Below, piece after piece: positions 53,606 to 63,758 of a stretch of DNA of 64,000 nucleotides. Location: assembly GCF_028069725.1 (NCBI RefSeq), contig NZ_JANEWG010000026.1, forward strand, positions 1-64,000. Reading direction: 5' to 3'. This stretch comes from Citrobacter sp. Awk 4. Its GTDB lineage: Bacteria > Pseudomonadota > Gammaproteobacteria > Enterobacterales > Enterobacteriaceae. The translations under genes and the position numbers were made by a program. The notes beneath the pieces are model-generated. The model was not told the origin of the DNA, searched no databases, and saw only the letters and a program-made list of their open reading frames with translations. Positions within the stretch are counted from its first letter, which is position 1, and each line of letters starts with the position of its first letter.

Positions 53606-54337
53606 ATGAAAAAGTTAGTTCTGGCTGCATTACTCGCAACGTTTGCAACTGGCGCCGCAGCGGCTGAAAAGATCAATTTTGGCGTTTCCGCCACTTACCC
53701 CCCTTTTGAATCAATGGATGCGAACAACAAAATTGTCGGTTTTGATATCGACCTGGCGACCGCATTATGCAAGCAAATGCAGGCTGAATGTACTTTTACC
53801 AATCATGCTTTTGACAGCCTGATCCCCGCCTTAAAATTCAAAAAATATGACGCGGTGATTTCGGGTATGGACATTACGCCGGAACGCAGCAAGCAGGTTT
53901 CATTTACCACGCCTTACTACGCTAACTCTGCGCTGGTGATTGCGAAAAAAGAGACCTACAAAACCTTCGCCGACCTGAAAGGTAAGCGTATCGGTATGGA
54001 AAACGGTACCACCCACCAGAAGTACCTGCAGGACAAACACCCTGAGGTAAAAACCGTGGCTTATGACAGCTATCAAAATGCGATTATCGATCTGAAGAAT
54101 GGCCGTATCGATGGCGTATTCGGTGATACCGCCGTGGTGAATGAATGGCTGAAAACCAACCCACAATTGGGTGCTGCCACAGAAAAAGTGACCGATCCGC
54201 AATACTTCGGCACCGGTCTTGGCATTGCCGTGCGCCCGGATAATAAAGCCCTGCTGGAAAAACTGAACGGTGCGCTGGCCGCCATTAAAGCCGACGGCAC
54301 GTATCAGAAAATCAGCGATCAATGGTTCCCGCAGTAA
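53606..54337 (+). CDS. artJ: L-arginine-binding periplasmic protein ArtJ
   Basis: 243-residue arginine-specific binding protein, paralogue of ArtI (same YPPFESMDANNKIVGFDIDLA and DGVFGDTAVVNEWLK blocks). Signal peptide 1-20 ends GAAAA-E. ATG 53606 after GGGAGTTTCACA; an in-frame upstream start would add seven residues. It has its own ARG-boxed promoter, as in E. coli. Confidence 0.97.
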   Translation: MKKLVLAALLATFATGAAAAEKINFGVSATYPPFESMDANNKIVGFDIDLATALCKQMQAECTFTNHAFDSLIPALKFKKYDAVISGMDITPERSKQVSFTTPYYANSALVIAKKETYKTFADLKGKRIGMENGTTHQKYLQDKHPEVKTVAYDSYQNAIIDLKNGRIDGVFGDTAVVNEWLKTNPQLGAATEKVTDPQYFGTGLGIAVRPDNKALLEKLNGALAAIKADGTYQKISDQWFPQ

Positions 54338-54400
54338 GAGCAGCGATATAAAGCCGCGATACGCTAACACTGTTCACTTAAGCCAATGATTGAGGGGAAA

Positions 54401-54422
54401 CTCCGGGATTTGGTTCCCGGAG
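54401..54422. repeat. Hairpin downstream of artJ
   Basis: CTCCGGG and CCCGGAG pair around an eight-base loop, 64 bases after the artJ stop, without a T run. Possibly the artJ transcript end or a processing site. Confidence 0.5.
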
Positions 54423-54489
54423 GGACGCCAAACCCGGTGGTCGCCCCGGATATCTCGGTCTTAAACTAACGGTGTAGTGATAAGCGGCT

Positions 54490-55620
54490 TTATGATTGCC
54501 TGACCAGCAACGTCAGCACTTCATAATGGGCGGTATGCGGGAACATATCGAAAAGCTGGACGCGTTCAATGCGATACCCCGGTAATTCACTGATATCTTT
54601 CGCCATTGTCTGCGCATTACAGCTGGAATAGATAATGTATTCCGGCGCCATCTGGCTTAAATAGTCACACAGCGCCTTCCCAATACCGCGACGCGGTGGA
54701 TTAACCAGCACCAGTTCAGGTACGCCCCCCTGAGCGGTCGCGAATTGGGTGGAGTCCAGCGCCTGAAAATGCAGATTCTGTAACCCTAATTCACTGGCGG
54801 ATTGCTTTGCGCAGGCGATTGCCTCCGGCGCGATTTCAATTCCGGTCAGCGTCATCTCCGGCGTCGCGCAATGCAGACCAAACCCGCCAACGCCACAGAA
54901 CAGATCCCACATATGGTTGACCGGAAGCTGTCGCACCCAGTCACGCGCCGTCGCATATAATTGGCTTGCCACCACGGGGTTAGTCTGGAAAAAACTCTGT
55001 GGGCGGATCCACAGCGGTACGCCGTTAAACCGTTCGCCCAGCGCTTGCTGCTCAGTCAGAAAGATTTCCGTCTCCCCTTCCATGATAGCCATATGCACAG
55101 GCTGAATATTCGCGGTAATGACCTTCAGTTGGGGTAATTGCGCCAGTAACCACGGCAACGCCGCACGCAATTGCTCAAGTTTAGCCTCTGAACGCAATAC
55201 AAAACGCAGCATCATGCCGCCATCTTGCTGGCTTTGTGTCAGCAGGATGTATTTCAGTTCGCCACGCTTGCGCGCCACATTGTAGGGCGTCAGCCCGGCA
55301 CGCGCGATAAACGGTTTCAGCGTCGCAAAAATGGGGGCAAAAGAGGCAGGATACAGCGGACAATCGCAGAGATCTTCCGGTGTGCCGTCACGATGAAGCA
55401 TACCCAGCAGCGGTTTCTCCACGCTGCCGCTGACCACCATTTTCGCCTTATTGCGAAATCCCTGTTCAGGACCGCAGACAGGCGCACACCACTCGGTGAC
55501 CGGGCGTTCGGCCAACAACGTGTGCAGATCGGCTGTTTTTGCGGCGAGTTGATCGCTTATCGGCGCTGTTATCCACTGACAAGAGCGGCAGCGACCTGCG
55601 TCATAGAGTGCGCAGTGCAT
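54490..55620 (-). CDS. rlmC: 23S rRNA m5U747 methyltransferase RlmC
   Basis: 376-residue SAM-dependent RNA methyltransferase (formerly RumB/YbjF) making m5U747 in 23S rRNA. N-terminal iron-sulfur cysteines Cys3, Cys11 and Cys14 ([16 protein letters not shown]) plus a later Cys (LCDCPLY). SAM motif [10 protein letters not shown] and catalytic Cys in YSSCNAQTM. Unlike RlmD it has no TRAM domain, as expected. Convergent to artJ. Confidence 0.97.
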   Translation of the reverse strand: MHCALYDAGRCRSCQWITAPISDQLAAKTADLHTLLAERPVTEWCAPVCGPEQGFRNKAKMVVSGSVEKPLLGMLHRDGTPEDLCDCPLYPASFAPIFATLKPFIARAGLTPYNVARKRGELKYILLTQSQQDGGMMLRFVLRSEAKLEQLRAALPWLLAQLPQLKVITANIQPVHMAIMEGETEIFLTEQQALGERFNGVPLWIRPQSFFQTNPVVASQLYATARDWVRQLPVNHMWDLFCGVGGFGLHCATPEMTLTGIEIAPEAIACAKQSASELGLQNLHFQALDSTQFATAQGGVPELVLVNPPRRGIGKALCDYLSQMAPEYIIYSSCNAQTMAKDISELPGYRIERVQLFDMFPHTAHYEVLTLLVRQS

Positions 55621-55659
55621 AAGAAAACCTTCAAATTACCAGGGCGGTGATTATACACA

Positions 55660-56133
55660 TTATTGCAGGCGGAAGAATCGACGGCTGGCGGGGGGAATAA
55701 ACAGCAGCAGTAAAACCAGCATATCGGGCAGTTTTTGCATCACAAGAGTACGCAGGATCTCGCGTTTTGACTCGCCTGCAATGCTAAACAGTTCAGGATA
55801 ACCGTATCCCAGCGATGCCGCCCACAGATAACCGGTCGCAATCACCTGAGTCAGCAGATAGATCCAACGAGCCCAGTTGCGTCCTTTAACTAACGAAAAC
55901 GCACAGTAAATTTCGACAAAAACCAGTACCAGACTCCCCAAAAAGACCAGGGTCAGGTTCCATGTCTGCACGCTGCGATGAATAAATTCAGCAATTCCCG
56001 GCACGCCAAGCGTGTTAAAAATCATCAGCAAGTCAAGGCCGCGGATCATAATAATGGCGAGCGCCGCCACCTGCACCAAAGCAGGGACATTTAAGCGTGC
56101 ATGTGATGAGGCTGATTTTTTTAAAAATCCCAA
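55660..56133 (-). CDS. ybjO: Inner-membrane protein YbjO
   Basis: 157-residue membrane protein (DUF2593) with four hydrophobic helices and unknown role. It lies between potI and rlmC, 74 bases after potI, and may ride on the pot transcript. The N-terminal MGFLKKSASSHARLNVPALVQ and helix blocks match E. coli YbjO. Confidence 0.88.
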   Translation of the reverse strand: MGFLKKSASSHARLNVPALVQVAALAIIMIRGLDLLMIFNTLGVPGIAEFIHRSVQTWNLTLVFLGSLVLVFVEIYCAFSLVKGRNWARWIYLLTQVIATGYLWAASLGYGYPELFSIAGESKREILRTLVMQKLPDMLVLLLLFIPPASRRFFRLQ

Positions 56134-56207
56134 CGTGTTCTCTTCCGTGAAAGCAATGCCGCGACGAGCGCGGCAGAGTGTAGCCAGTTGGGCAGATTTT
56201 AGTTTCT

Positions 56208-57053
56208 TCAGCCGCGTCTTGCACGCTGGATATCGCGGATCCGTTGTTTTTCCATACGCGCCATCAGATACCAGGCGATAAATCCGACAATTCCGACCAC
56301 CCCAAGGATCAGGGTCGCTAGAGCGTTTATTTCCGGGTTAACCCCCATGCGCACGCTGGAGAAAACCAGCATCGGTAAGGTTGTCGCACCGGGCCCAGAG
56401 ACAAAGCTGGCAATGACCAGATCGTCAAGCGAGAGCGTGAAGGCCAACAGCCAGCCGGAAATCACCGCCGGCATAATCATCGGCAAAGTGATCACGAAGA
56501 ACACTTTCACCGGCGTGGCCCCAAGATCCATCGCCGCCTCTTCAATCGATTGATCCAGTTCGCGCAATCTGGACGAAATCACCACCGCCACATACGCGGT
56601 ACAGAAGGTGACGTGCGCCAGCCAGATGGTCAACATGCCACGATCCGCCGGCCAGCCGATTGCGTGTCCCAACGCCACAAACAGCAACAGCAACGACAGC
56701 CCGGTAATGACGTCTGGCATCACCAACGGCGCCGTTATCATAAACGCAAATCCGGTCGAGCCGCGAAAACGCCCAAAGCGAACCATCACTACGGCAGCGA
56801 TGGTGCCAAGAATCACCGCCATGGTGGCCGCACAGGCGGCAATGGTCAGACTCAGGGCGACCGCACTCATCATCGCTTCATCGTGAAAAAGTTCGCCGTA
56901 CCAGCGCGTAGACCAGCCCGCCCAGACGGTCACCAGTTTGGAACTGTTAAAGGAGTAAATCACCAGCATCAGCATTGGCGCATAGAGGAAGGTAAAGCCA
57001 AGCACCAGAATGAAGATTCGCCAGGGCGAACGGACTACCGGTAAGTTATTCAT
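56208..57053 (-). CDS. potI: Putrescine ABC transporter permease PotI
   Basis: 281-residue inner-membrane permease of the putrescine importer PotFGHI, with six helices and the EAA loop EEAAMDLGATPVKVFFVITLP (about 170-190). Its start overlaps the potH stop by four bases. Confidence 0.97.
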   Translation of the reverse strand: MNNLPVVRSPWRIFILVLGFTFLYAPMLMLVIYSFNSSKLVTVWAGWSTRWYGELFHDEAMMSAVALSLTIAACAATMAVILGTIAAVVMVRFGRFRGSTGFAFMITAPLVMPDVITGLSLLLLFVALGHAIGWPADRGMLTIWLAHVTFCTAYVAVVISSRLRELDQSIEEAAMDLGATPVKVFFVITLPMIMPAVISGWLLAFTLSLDDLVIASFVSGPGATTLPMLVFSSVRMGVNPEINALATLILGVVGIVGFIAWYLMARMEKQRIRDIQRARRG

Positions 57054-58003
57054 CCGTGTTCCCCCACGCTTTTTTGCTGATGTTTATGGAACCACATGAT
57101 CGGGACGATCAGCAGTAACAGCATGATAATGGCTACAGCAGAAGCGACCGGCCAGTCACGGTTGTTGAAGAATTCCTGCCACAGCACGCGGCCAATCATG
57201 ATGCTGTCCGGACCACCGAGCAATTCAGGGATCACGAACTCCCCGACCGCCGGGATAAACACCAGCATCGACCCGGCAATAATGCCGCCCTTTGTCAGCG
57301 GTACGATGACACTGAAAAAGGTTTTCAGCGGTTTTGCCCCTAAATCCAGCGAGGCCTCCACCAGCGAATAATCAATGCGCGTTAGCGCAGTATAAATCGG
57401 CAGCACCATAAACGGCAGATAGGCATACACAATCCCAATGTACACCGCCAGATTGGTGTGCAGAATCGTCAACGGCTGATCAATGACCCCTAGCCACATC
57501 AAGAAGTTGTTCAGCACCCCGTTGTTTTTCAGGATCCCCATCCAGGCGTAAACACGGATCAAAAACGAGGTCCATGACGGTAAAATCACCAGCAGCAACA
57601 GGATGTTGCGCGTCGAGGATTTGCTGTGCGCCACCGCCCACGCCAACGGATACCCCAGCAGTAAACAGCAGAGTGTAGAGATCCCCGCCACCTGCAGTGA
57701 TTGCAGATACGCATCAAAATAGAGCGGATCGTCCGTCAGTTGCAGGAAATTCCCCAGATTGAGCGTGACCGATAACTGTCCGTCAGCCCACTCCATCAGA
57801 TTGGTATACGGCGGGATCGCCCGCGCCATCTCCGACAGACTGATTTTAAAAACAATCAGAAAAGGCAGCAGAAAGAGCAGGATCAGCCAGATATACGGCA
57901 GCGCAATGACCATCTTGCGCCCATGCTTCATTTGCATACGCGACATAAACAGCGTGAAGTTGCTGTGTTTGTCCACGCGTGCCGCAGGTTCAAGTGTACT
58001 CAT
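57050..58003 (-). CDS. potH: Putrescine ABC transporter permease PotH
   Basis: 317-residue permease partner of PotI with about six helices and the EAA loop VEASLDLGAKPLKTFFSVIVP. N-terminal cytoplasmic extension of about 35 residues. It begins nine bases after potG ends and overlaps potI by four bases. Confidence 0.97.
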   Translation of the reverse strand: MSTLEPAARVDKHSNFTLFMSRMQMKHGRKMVIALPYIWLILLFLLPFLIVFKISLSEMARAIPPYTNLMEWADGQLSVTLNLGNFLQLTDDPLYFDAYLQSLQVAGISTLCCLLLGYPLAWAVAHSKSSTRNILLLLVILPSWTSFLIRVYAWMGILKNNGVLNNFLMWLGVIDQPLTILHTNLAVYIGIVYAYLPFMVLPIYTALTRIDYSLVEASLDLGAKPLKTFFSVIVPLTKGGIIAGSMLVFIPAVGEFVIPELLGGPDSIMIGRVLWQEFFNNRDWPVASAVAIIMLLLLIVPIMWFHKHQQKSVGEHG

Positions 58004-58012
58004 CTTCGCTCC

Positions 58013-59146
58013 TTAAACCGTCAACACTACACAGCTGTCTGCATCCCAACACAGACGCACTTCATCGCCCCAGGTGGGTAAACCTTTGCGATAGCGGTGT
58101 TCATTCTGTAACTGGGCGCTGATCATCTGACCGCTTTTCAAACGTACATGGTAAATTGAGAGATCGCCGAGATAGGCAATATGCGCCACTTCACCGACGG
58201 CAAAATTGTAGCCATCTGCCGGGGGAGCCTCACACAGCATGATCTTCTCAGGACGAAGCGCGACGTACACCGGCACGTTATCGACAACCGACACATCGGC
58301 ATCCACCTTTAAGGGATGCACCAGCCCCGGAGACTCAATCACCAGTCCATCTTCTTGACGGTCCTTCAACAAGCCCTCAAAGACATTCACAGAACCGATA
58401 AACTCAGCGCTATAACGCGTGGTCGGATGTTCATAGATCTCTTCCGGCTCGCCGATTTGCGCAAATTTGCCACGGTTCATGATCGCGATACGTCCTGCCA
58501 TCGTCATCGCTTCTTCCTGGTCATGGGTTACCATGACGCAGGTCGCGCCCACGCGCTCAAGAATATCGACCACTTCCAGCTGCATCCGGTCACGCAGTTT
58601 TTTATCCAGTGCGCCCATCGGTTCGTCCAGCAGCAGTAACTTCGGACGCTTAGCCAGACTGCGCGCCAATGCCACACGCTGACGTTGCCCACCGGAAAGC
58701 TGGTGTGGCTTACGTTTGGCAAACTCCTGCATGTGCACCAGCCCCAGCATTTCAGTCACGCGCGCGTCTATTTCGCCCTTCGGCAGTTTGTCCTGCTTGA
58801 GGCCGAACGCGATGTTCTGCTCCACCGTCATATGCGGAAACAGCGCATAGGACTGAAACATCATATTGATCGGGCGCAGATAAGGCGGTACATGTGCCAA
58901 ATCAACGCCATCCAGGATGATTTGGCCAGTGGTAGGTTGTTCAAAACCTGCCAACATGCGCAGCAGCGTCGATTTCCCGCAGCCCGATGCGCCAAGTAAC
59001 GCAAATATTTCGCCTTTATAAATGGTGAGATTGACGTCATCTACAGCATTCTGACCATCAAACGACTTGGTCAGATTGCGGATTTCAAGAAGCGGCGTTA
59101 GCGCTTTACGGATTTTCGCTTGCGGACGGGGGATATGCTCATTCAC
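58013..59146 (-). CDS. potG: Putrescine ABC transporter ATPase PotG
   Basis: 377-residue ATPase: Walker A GASGCGKST (about 53-61), signature LSGGQRQR, Walker B LLLLDEPMGALDKK, then a C-terminal TOBE regulatory domain. Second gene of potFGHI, 150 bases after potF; that gap holds small inverted repeats that may thin downstream expression relative to the binding protein. Confidence 0.97.
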   Translation of the reverse strand: MNEHIPRPQAKIRKALTPLLEIRNLTKSFDGQNAVDDVNLTIYKGEIFALLGASGCGKSTLLRMLAGFEQPTTGQIILDGVDLAHVPPYLRPINMMFQSYALFPHMTVEQNIAFGLKQDKLPKGEIDARVTEMLGLVHMQEFAKRKPHQLSGGQRQRVALARSLAKRPKLLLLDEPMGALDKKLRDRMQLEVVDILERVGATCVMVTHDQEEAMTMAGRIAIMNRGKFAQIGEPEEIYEHPTTRYSAEFIGSVNVFEGLLKDRQEDGLVIESPGLVHPLKVDADVSVVDNVPVYVALRPEKIMLCEAPPADGYNFAVGEVAHIAYLGDLSIYHVRLKSGQMISAQLQNEHRYRKGLPTWGDEVRLCWDADSCVVLTV

Positions 59147-59296
59147 GGGGTGCTCTCCGGCAAAAACAAAAACGGTGCAAAATTCGCACCATAACGGTGC
59201 GTATTGCCGGGTAGCGCGTTGTTTACCCGTCCCGCAAAACGCAATGTTCTGCAGGTCGGGTAAGCATGTACGTTACCAGGCAATTACCTCAAACGC

Positions 59297-60409
59297 TTAT
59301 TTACCGCTCTTCACCTTGGTCCAGGCACGTGTACGAACACGGTCGATCTTCGGATCCTGAACTTTCAGCGTGAACATTTTGGCGCGTACATCCGCTGGCG
59401 GATAAATACCCGGGTTGTCACGGACTTCCGGGCTGACCAACGTCGTCGCTTCTTTGTTAGCGTTAGCGTAGAACACATGATCGGAAATGTGGGCAACCAC
59501 ATCCGGACGCAGCAGATAGTTGAGGAACTGATAAGCCTCCTCTTTATTCTTCGCATCAGCAGGCATCGCGAAGACGTCAAAGAATGCCATTGCCCCCTCT
59601 TTCGGGATTGAATAGGAAATATTTACGCCGTTTTTAGCTTCTTTTGCACGATTAGCAGCCTGCCAGACATCTCCTGCCCAGCCAATCGCCACGCAAATGT
59701 CGCCATTGGCCAGATCGTTGATATATTGCGAAGAATGGAAGTAGCGAATATTAGGACGCAGCTTCAGCAATAGCTCGGTTGCCGGGCCGGTATAATCATC
59801 TGCCTTCGTACTGTTCGGATCTTTACCCAGATAGTTCAACACGGTGGCAAACACCTCTTCAGGCGCATCCAGGAAAGAAACACCGCAGCTTTTCAGCTTT
59901 TCAATATTTTCAGGTTTAAAGATCAGATCCCAACTGTTCACCGGGGCATCTTCCCCCAGCACCGCCTTCACTTTATCGACGTTGTAGCCAATGCCGGTCG
60001 TTGCCCACATATACGGCATCGCAAATTTGTTGCCCGGATCGTGCTTGGCAACCAACTTCAATAATTCAGGATCGAGGTTTTTCCAGTCAGGAAGTTTGCT
60101 TTTATCCAGAGGTTGAAACACACCCGCCGTTAACTGACGTTCCATAAAGCTCGCAGATGGCACCACCAGATCAAAACCGGTACTCCCGGCCATGAGCTTA
60201 CCTTCGAGGACTTCATTGGAGTCAAACACGTCATAGATAACTTTAATACCGGTCTCTTTTTCAAAATTTGCCACCGTATCCGGGGCGATATAATCCGACC
60301 AGTTATAGATATGAAGGGTTTTTTGTTCAGCAGCGAGCGTGCCGGCAGAGACGGCCATCAAAGCGCCCGCAACCAGACCCGATAGCCATTTTTTATTTAA
60401 GGCGGTCAT
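59297..60409 (-). CDS. potF: Putrescine-binding periplasmic protein PotF
   Basis: 370-residue periplasmic binding protein for putrescine with signal peptide 1-26 (ending GTLAA-E). The polyamine pocket block YNWSDYIAPDTV (about 35-46) and the second-lobe ATTGIGYN and DVFAMPAD segments match PotF/PotD. First gene of potFGHI, with a 352-base upstream gap for its promoter. Confidence 0.97.
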   Translation of the reverse strand: MTALNKKWLSGLVAGALMAVSAGTLAAEQKTLHIYNWSDYIAPDTVANFEKETGIKVIYDVFDSNEVLEGKLMAGSTGFDLVVPSASFMERQLTAGVFQPLDKSKLPDWKNLDPELLKLVAKHDPGNKFAMPYMWATTGIGYNVDKVKAVLGEDAPVNSWDLIFKPENIEKLKSCGVSFLDAPEEVFATVLNYLGKDPNSTKADDYTGPATELLLKLRPNIRYFHSSQYINDLANGDICVAIGWAGDVWQAANRAKEAKNGVNISYSIPKEGAMAFFDVFAMPADAKNKEEAYQFLNYLLRPDVVAHISDHVFYANANKEATTLVSPEVRDNPGIYPPADVRAKMFTLKVQDPKIDRVRTRAWTKVKSGK

Positions 60410-60466
60410 AATCTCTTTCCTTATGAAAATCCGTTAACAAACGAATCAATATTGTCACATTCTAAG

Positions 60467-60487
60467 ATATGCAAAAATTATGCATAT
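60467..60487. promoter_or_regulatory. Perfect dyad upstream of potF
   Basis: ATATGCA, seven bases AAAATTA, then TGCATAT: a perfect 7-bp inverted repeat in the probable potF promoter. The binding factor is unknown to me. Confidence 0.5.
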
Positions 60488-60720
60488 TTTTTCATCCGAC
60501 ACAGGTAAAGAAGAGTCGACTCTCCCCCTGCCGTCATTGCTCGCGATATAAAAGCCTCGCAAGAATAACTTTAGCCAGGGTTTGAGACTATAGCTCAGAT
60601 TAAAAAACGCCTTTTATCAATTTTTTATGCAGGATCACTCTATGAGATAAAGCGAAACAGCCAGAAGGGAAGTGAATAATTCTTTAAGAAAAGGTTAAAT
60701 ACAGCATAACTGCATGAAAA

Positions 60721-60748
60721 CAGTAGCCGCTTTGGCAGCGGCTGCTTA
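60721..60748. terminator. Terminator after ybjN
   Basis: AGCCGCT / AGCGGCT stem with a TTGGC loop; A-rich on its left (T run for leftward ybjN) and TTATTTTT on its right, so it can work both ways. Confidence 0.75.
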
Positions 60749-60761
60749 TTTTTGAAAGGGA

Positions 60762-61238
60762 TCAGTGAAGAAAATGGTTCTCAGCGCCGTTTTTTTGCGC
60801 CTCTTCGTCAGCGCTGAACAAAAGTTGATGCGCCCCGGCTTCCAGGATAACCATTGAGATCTGTTCTTCGCTCTGACGAACGAACCACTCAAACTGTTCA
60901 TACGTCACCCCAGGCATCACGGATAACGACTGGCAGACCACCAGCTTCGGCAGATTGTCATCCTGCATGTCGAGAAACGCTTTCACGGTTAACGAACTGG
61001 CGTTTATCGCGGATAAATCGGCCGCCAGCGGCAACAACGCGGAAGGTCTGACTTCCGCCATGGCAGAAAACAACAGTGTGTTATCTACCAAATCAATTTT
61101 TGCGTCGTAGATGCCATCGAAGTTCTGCATATGGGGTAAATGCAGCGCCTGGCAAGTATCACATTCGAAAAAATTTATGCCCAGGTCGTCGAGCCATTGA
61201 CGCAACGTATCCAGAGTGGGAACGACCAGTGATGTCAT
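60762..61238 (-). CDS. ybjN: YbjN family protein
   Basis: 158-residue cytoplasmic protein of the YbjN (DUF1790) family with a type III secretion chaperone-like fold; in E. coli it is linked to stress and motility changes, mechanism unknown. The conserved GINFFECDTCQALHLP (about 19-34) is present. It is 93 bases after rimK; nfsA-rimK-ybjN likely share a transcript. Confidence 0.95.
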   Translation of the reverse strand: MTSLVVPTLDTLRQWLDDLGINFFECDTCQALHLPHMQNFDGIYDAKIDLVDNTLLFSAMAEVRPSALLPLAADLSAINASSLTVKAFLDMQDDNLPKLVVCQSLSVMPGVTYEQFEWFVRQSEEQISMVILEAGAHQLLFSADEEAQKNGAENHFLH

Positions 61239-61331
61239 AATAATGTGCTACCTCTTACACGATGAAAAAAATACCGGGCACAGCTTACGCAAAAAGACCT
61301 CGTCATACCACGATCAGGTCCAATATTGAGA

Positions 61332-62234
61332 TTAGCCACCCGTTTTAAGGCAAAATTCGGCTGTCGCGTGACGTTCAATCCACTGGATCATTCGCCCGGC
61401 AATATCAACCCCTGTGGTTTTCTCGACCCCTTCCAGGCCGGGCGAGGCATTCACTTCCATCACTAACGGCCCCCGCTCTGCACGCAAAATATCGACACCT
61501 GCGACATCCAGCCCCAGCGTTTGCGCAGCCTTGATGGCAATCTCTCGTTCACGTGCCGTAATGTTGGCGATGCTGGCAACGCCGCCGCGATGCAGGTTAG
61601 AGCGAAAATCGCCTGCTTTTGCCTGCCGCTCGATCGCCGCCACGACCTCGTCGCCCACCACCAGACAGCGAATATCGCGACCTTTGGCTTCCGCAATATA
61701 CTCCTGCACCAGAATATGCGCGTTAAGCCCGCGAAAGGCATCAACCACGCTCTCCGCCGCCTGGCGCGTTTCTGCCAGCACAACGCCAATCCCCTGCGTT
61801 CCCTCGACCAGTTTTACCACCAGCGGCGCACCGCCAACCATCTCGATCAGGTCACTGGTGTCATCTGGCGAATGGGCAATCCCCGTAATGGGTAAATCAA
61901 TCCCTTGCCGGGCGAGTAACTGTAACGAACGCAGCTTGTCGCGCGCGCGCGTGATCGCCACGGATTCATTAAGCGGATAGCTGCCAAGCAGCTCAAACTG
62001 ACGCAGGGACGCTGTGCCGTAAAACGTGATCGCAGAACCAATACGCGGGATGACCGCATCATACTGAGGAAGCTGGCGGCCTTTGTAATGAATGGACGAC
62101 CCGGCCGGGCTCACGTTCATATAACAGGAAAGGGGATCGAGAATATCAACCAGATGGCCGCGTTTCATCGCCGCCTCTCGCAGGCGTTTACAAGAATAGA
62201 GCGTTCCGTCCCGGGACAAAATGGCAATTTTCAC
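61332..62234 (-). CDS. rimK: Ribosomal protein S6 glutamate ligase RimK
   Basis: 300-residue ATP-grasp enzyme adding glutamates to the C-terminus of ribosomal protein S6, also making poly-alpha-glutamate. GTG start at 62232-62234 gives [18 protein letters not shown], the E. coli start and length; a longer frame upstream (to 62276) lacks support. ATP-grasp motifs [16 protein letters not shown] and the metal-binding [10 protein letters not shown] are intact. AGAGAGGTGCAG is the ribosome region. Confidence 0.96.
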   Translation of the reverse strand: MKIAILSRDGTLYSCKRLREAAMKRGHLVDILDPLSCYMNVSPAGSSIHYKGRQLPQYDAVIPRIGSAITFYGTASLRQFELLGSYPLNESVAITRARDKLRSLQLLARQGIDLPITGIAHSPDDTSDLIEMVGGAPLVVKLVEGTQGIGVVLAETRQAAESVVDAFRGLNAHILVQEYIAEAKGRDIRCLVVGDEVVAAIERQAKAGDFRSNLHRGGVASIANITAREREIAIKAAQTLGLDVAGVDILRAERGPLVMEVNASPGLEGVEKTTGVDIAGRMIQWIERHATAEFCLKTGG

Positions 62235-62293
62235 CCTGCACCTCTCTGAAAGACCTGGTAAAAGCCTGCGTATCATACACTGGGTTATAGCCT

Positions 62294-63016
62294 TTAGCGC
62301 GTCGCCCAGCCTTGTTTATGTAAATATTCCAGAATGAAAGGTCGGTTTTCTTTAATAATGGTACGCCGAATATGAGCGCTCCACGTATCGCGGCGCGCGT
62401 TACTGTCTCGCGTCTGATAATAGTGCGCAATCTGCTCGTCATAGCGCGCTAACAAAGAAGCATCCATCGGTTGATACTGATTCTCGTGAATAATCAACCC
62501 GGCAGGTAAGCGCGGTTTAACCCCAGGATTGTCGGCGGGCCAGCCGAGACACAAGCCAAACAGCGGCAGCACGTGTTTTGGCAATTTCAGCATTTCCGTT
62601 ACCGCCTCAATATTATTACGCAGCCCACCAATGAACACCCCGCCCAGTCCCAGGGACTCTGCCGCGGTCAGCGCATTTTGCGCCATCATCGCGGTGTCGA
62701 CCACACCCAGCAATAACTGCTCCGCGAGACCTAACTGGGCATCGGGGCAAATCTGTAAATGGCGATTGAAATCCGCGCAAAAAATCCAGAACTCGGCGGC
62801 CTGCGCCACGTGTTTTTGCCCACCCGTTAAGCTTACCAGCGCTTCACGCATTGTTTTATCGGTAATACGGATGATGGAACTGCACTGCAGAAAGCTGGAG
62901 CTCGACGTTCCCTGCGCAGCAGCGATAATTGCCTCACGTTGCGCATCAGAGATGACTTCATCAGTAAAATGGCGAATAGAACGGTGCCCACGCAGTAAAT
63001 CAATGGTTGGAGTCAT
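62294..63016 (-). CDS. nfsA: Oxygen-insensitive NADPH nitroreductase NfsA
   Basis: 240-residue FMN flavoenzyme reducing nitroaromatics, quinones and nitrofurans by two electrons from NADPH; SoxRS-induced in E. coli. N-terminal [10 protein letters not shown] with the Arg-Ser phosphate contact, and [13 protein letters not shown] mid-chain. Its start overlaps the ybjC end by 17 bases, as in E. coli. Loss of function gives nitrofuran resistance; here the frame is intact. Confidence 0.97.
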   Translation of the reverse strand: MTPTIDLLRGHRSIRHFTDEVISDAQREAIIAAAQGTSSSSFLQCSSIIRITDKTMREALVSLTGGQKHVAQAAEFWIFCADFNRHLQICPDAQLGLAEQLLLGVVDTAMMAQNALTAAESLGLGGVFIGGLRNNIEAVTEMLKLPKHVLPLFGLCLGWPADNPGVKPRLPAGLIIHENQYQPMDASLLARYDEQIAHYYQTRDSNARRDTWSAHIRRTIIKENRPFILEYLHKQGWATR

Positions 63017-63290
63017 GAGGTTTTTCTCTGTCGGAACGGGAAGTTGAGTCGGAAGTCCGCGTCATCAGTTGCGGGGCGAGTCGTTGCGCGATTCGCCACA
63101 TCAGTACGACTGCGGCAGGAACCATGAGCAGAACGCCAATAAAGATCATGGCTATCTGTGCCAGCGAGGTATTAAACGGTGCCGGCAGAGTGAGAGTGTG
63201 GTTGATAGATAACAAGGCCAGCGCCAGTATCACCATACCGAAAAACTCCAGTATCAACACACTTTTGGGTAGCGCGCCAATCGTCCGCAT
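63000..63290 (-). CDS. ybjC: Inner-membrane protein YbjC
   Basis: 96-residue protein with two hydrophobic helices (about 11-30 and 45-66) and a charged C-terminal tail; function unknown (DUF1418). It leads the ybjC-nfsA-rimK-ybjN operon and diverges from grxA. In E. coli the promoter is SoxS/MarA-activated; I did not find a clear marbox here. Confidence 0.93.
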   Translation of the reverse strand: MRTIGALPKSVLILEFFGMVILALALLSINHTLTLPAPFNTSLAQIAMIFIGVLLMVPAAVVLMWRIAQRLAPQLMTRTSDSTSRSDREKPHDSNH

Positions 63291-63463
63291 ATGCTGTCTC
63301 CCGATGAACGGATGCTCATTGTAAAACGTTCTGATATGCCTTGCTTAACAGATATAGCCTAAAGATATCAAAGCAACAGGCGTAACCTGCTTTTCATCAA
63401 CGTCATTTAGCGGCATCATGACAGGATTCGCCGTCAGGCTCAGTAAGTTCGAGGAGAGAAACA

Positions 63464-63727
63464 ATGTTTACCGTTATTTTCGGTCGTCCAGGATGCCCCT
63501 ATTGCGTACGTGCCAAAGAGCTGGCAGAAAAATTAAGCAACGAGCACGACGACTTCAACTACCGTTATATCGATATTCACGCTGAAGGGATCACGAAAGC
63601 GGATCTGGAAAAGACGGTCGGCAAACCGGTGGAGACCGTACCGCAGATTTTTGTCGATCAAAAACACATCGGCGGTTGCACCGATTTTGAAGCATGGGCA
63701 AAAGAAAACGTCAATCTGTTTGCCTGA
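63464..63727 (+). CDS. grxA: Glutaredoxin 1
   Basis: 87-residue dithiol glutaredoxin with active site Cys11-Pro-Tyr-Cys14 and cis-Pro in TVPQIF; reduces ribonucleotide reductase, PAPS reductase and OxyR at the expense of glutathione. GAGGAGAGAAAC is a strong ribosome site. OxyR-regulated in E. coli; the operator was not resolved by eye here. Convergent to ybjM with a shared hairpin. Confidence 0.98.
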   Translation: MFTVIFGRPGCPYCVRAKELAEKLSNEHDDFNYRYIDIHAEGITKADLEKTVGKPVETVPQIFVDQKHIGGCTDFEAWAKENVNLFA

Positions 63728-63737
63728 TGCGACATAC

Positions 63738-63758
63738 ACGCCCTCATCATGAGGGCGT
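63738..63758. terminator. Terminator between grxA and ybjM
   Basis: ACGCCCTC / GAGGGCGT around an ATCAT loop, between the convergent ends of grxA and ybjM. T run is weak (TATCTGCTTTT). Confidence 0.7.

Larger units (their letters stand above)
60410..60761. other. potF-ybjN intergenic region
   Basis: 352-base AT-rich gap carrying the potF promoter region and the ybjN terminator. A perfect dyad ATATGCA-N7-TGCATAT lies at 60467-60487, 58-78 bases upstream of potF. It does not match the spacing of an NtrC site. No gene seen. Confidence 0.6.

Noticed and set aside
53606-54337. artJ as a recent duplicate of artI
   Set aside because: Both paralogues are standard in enterobacteria and have diverged; this is an old duplication.
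60410-60500. NtrC/sigma-54 promoter for potF
   Set aside because: No GG-N10-GC element or NtrC dyad of the right spacing was found on either strand.
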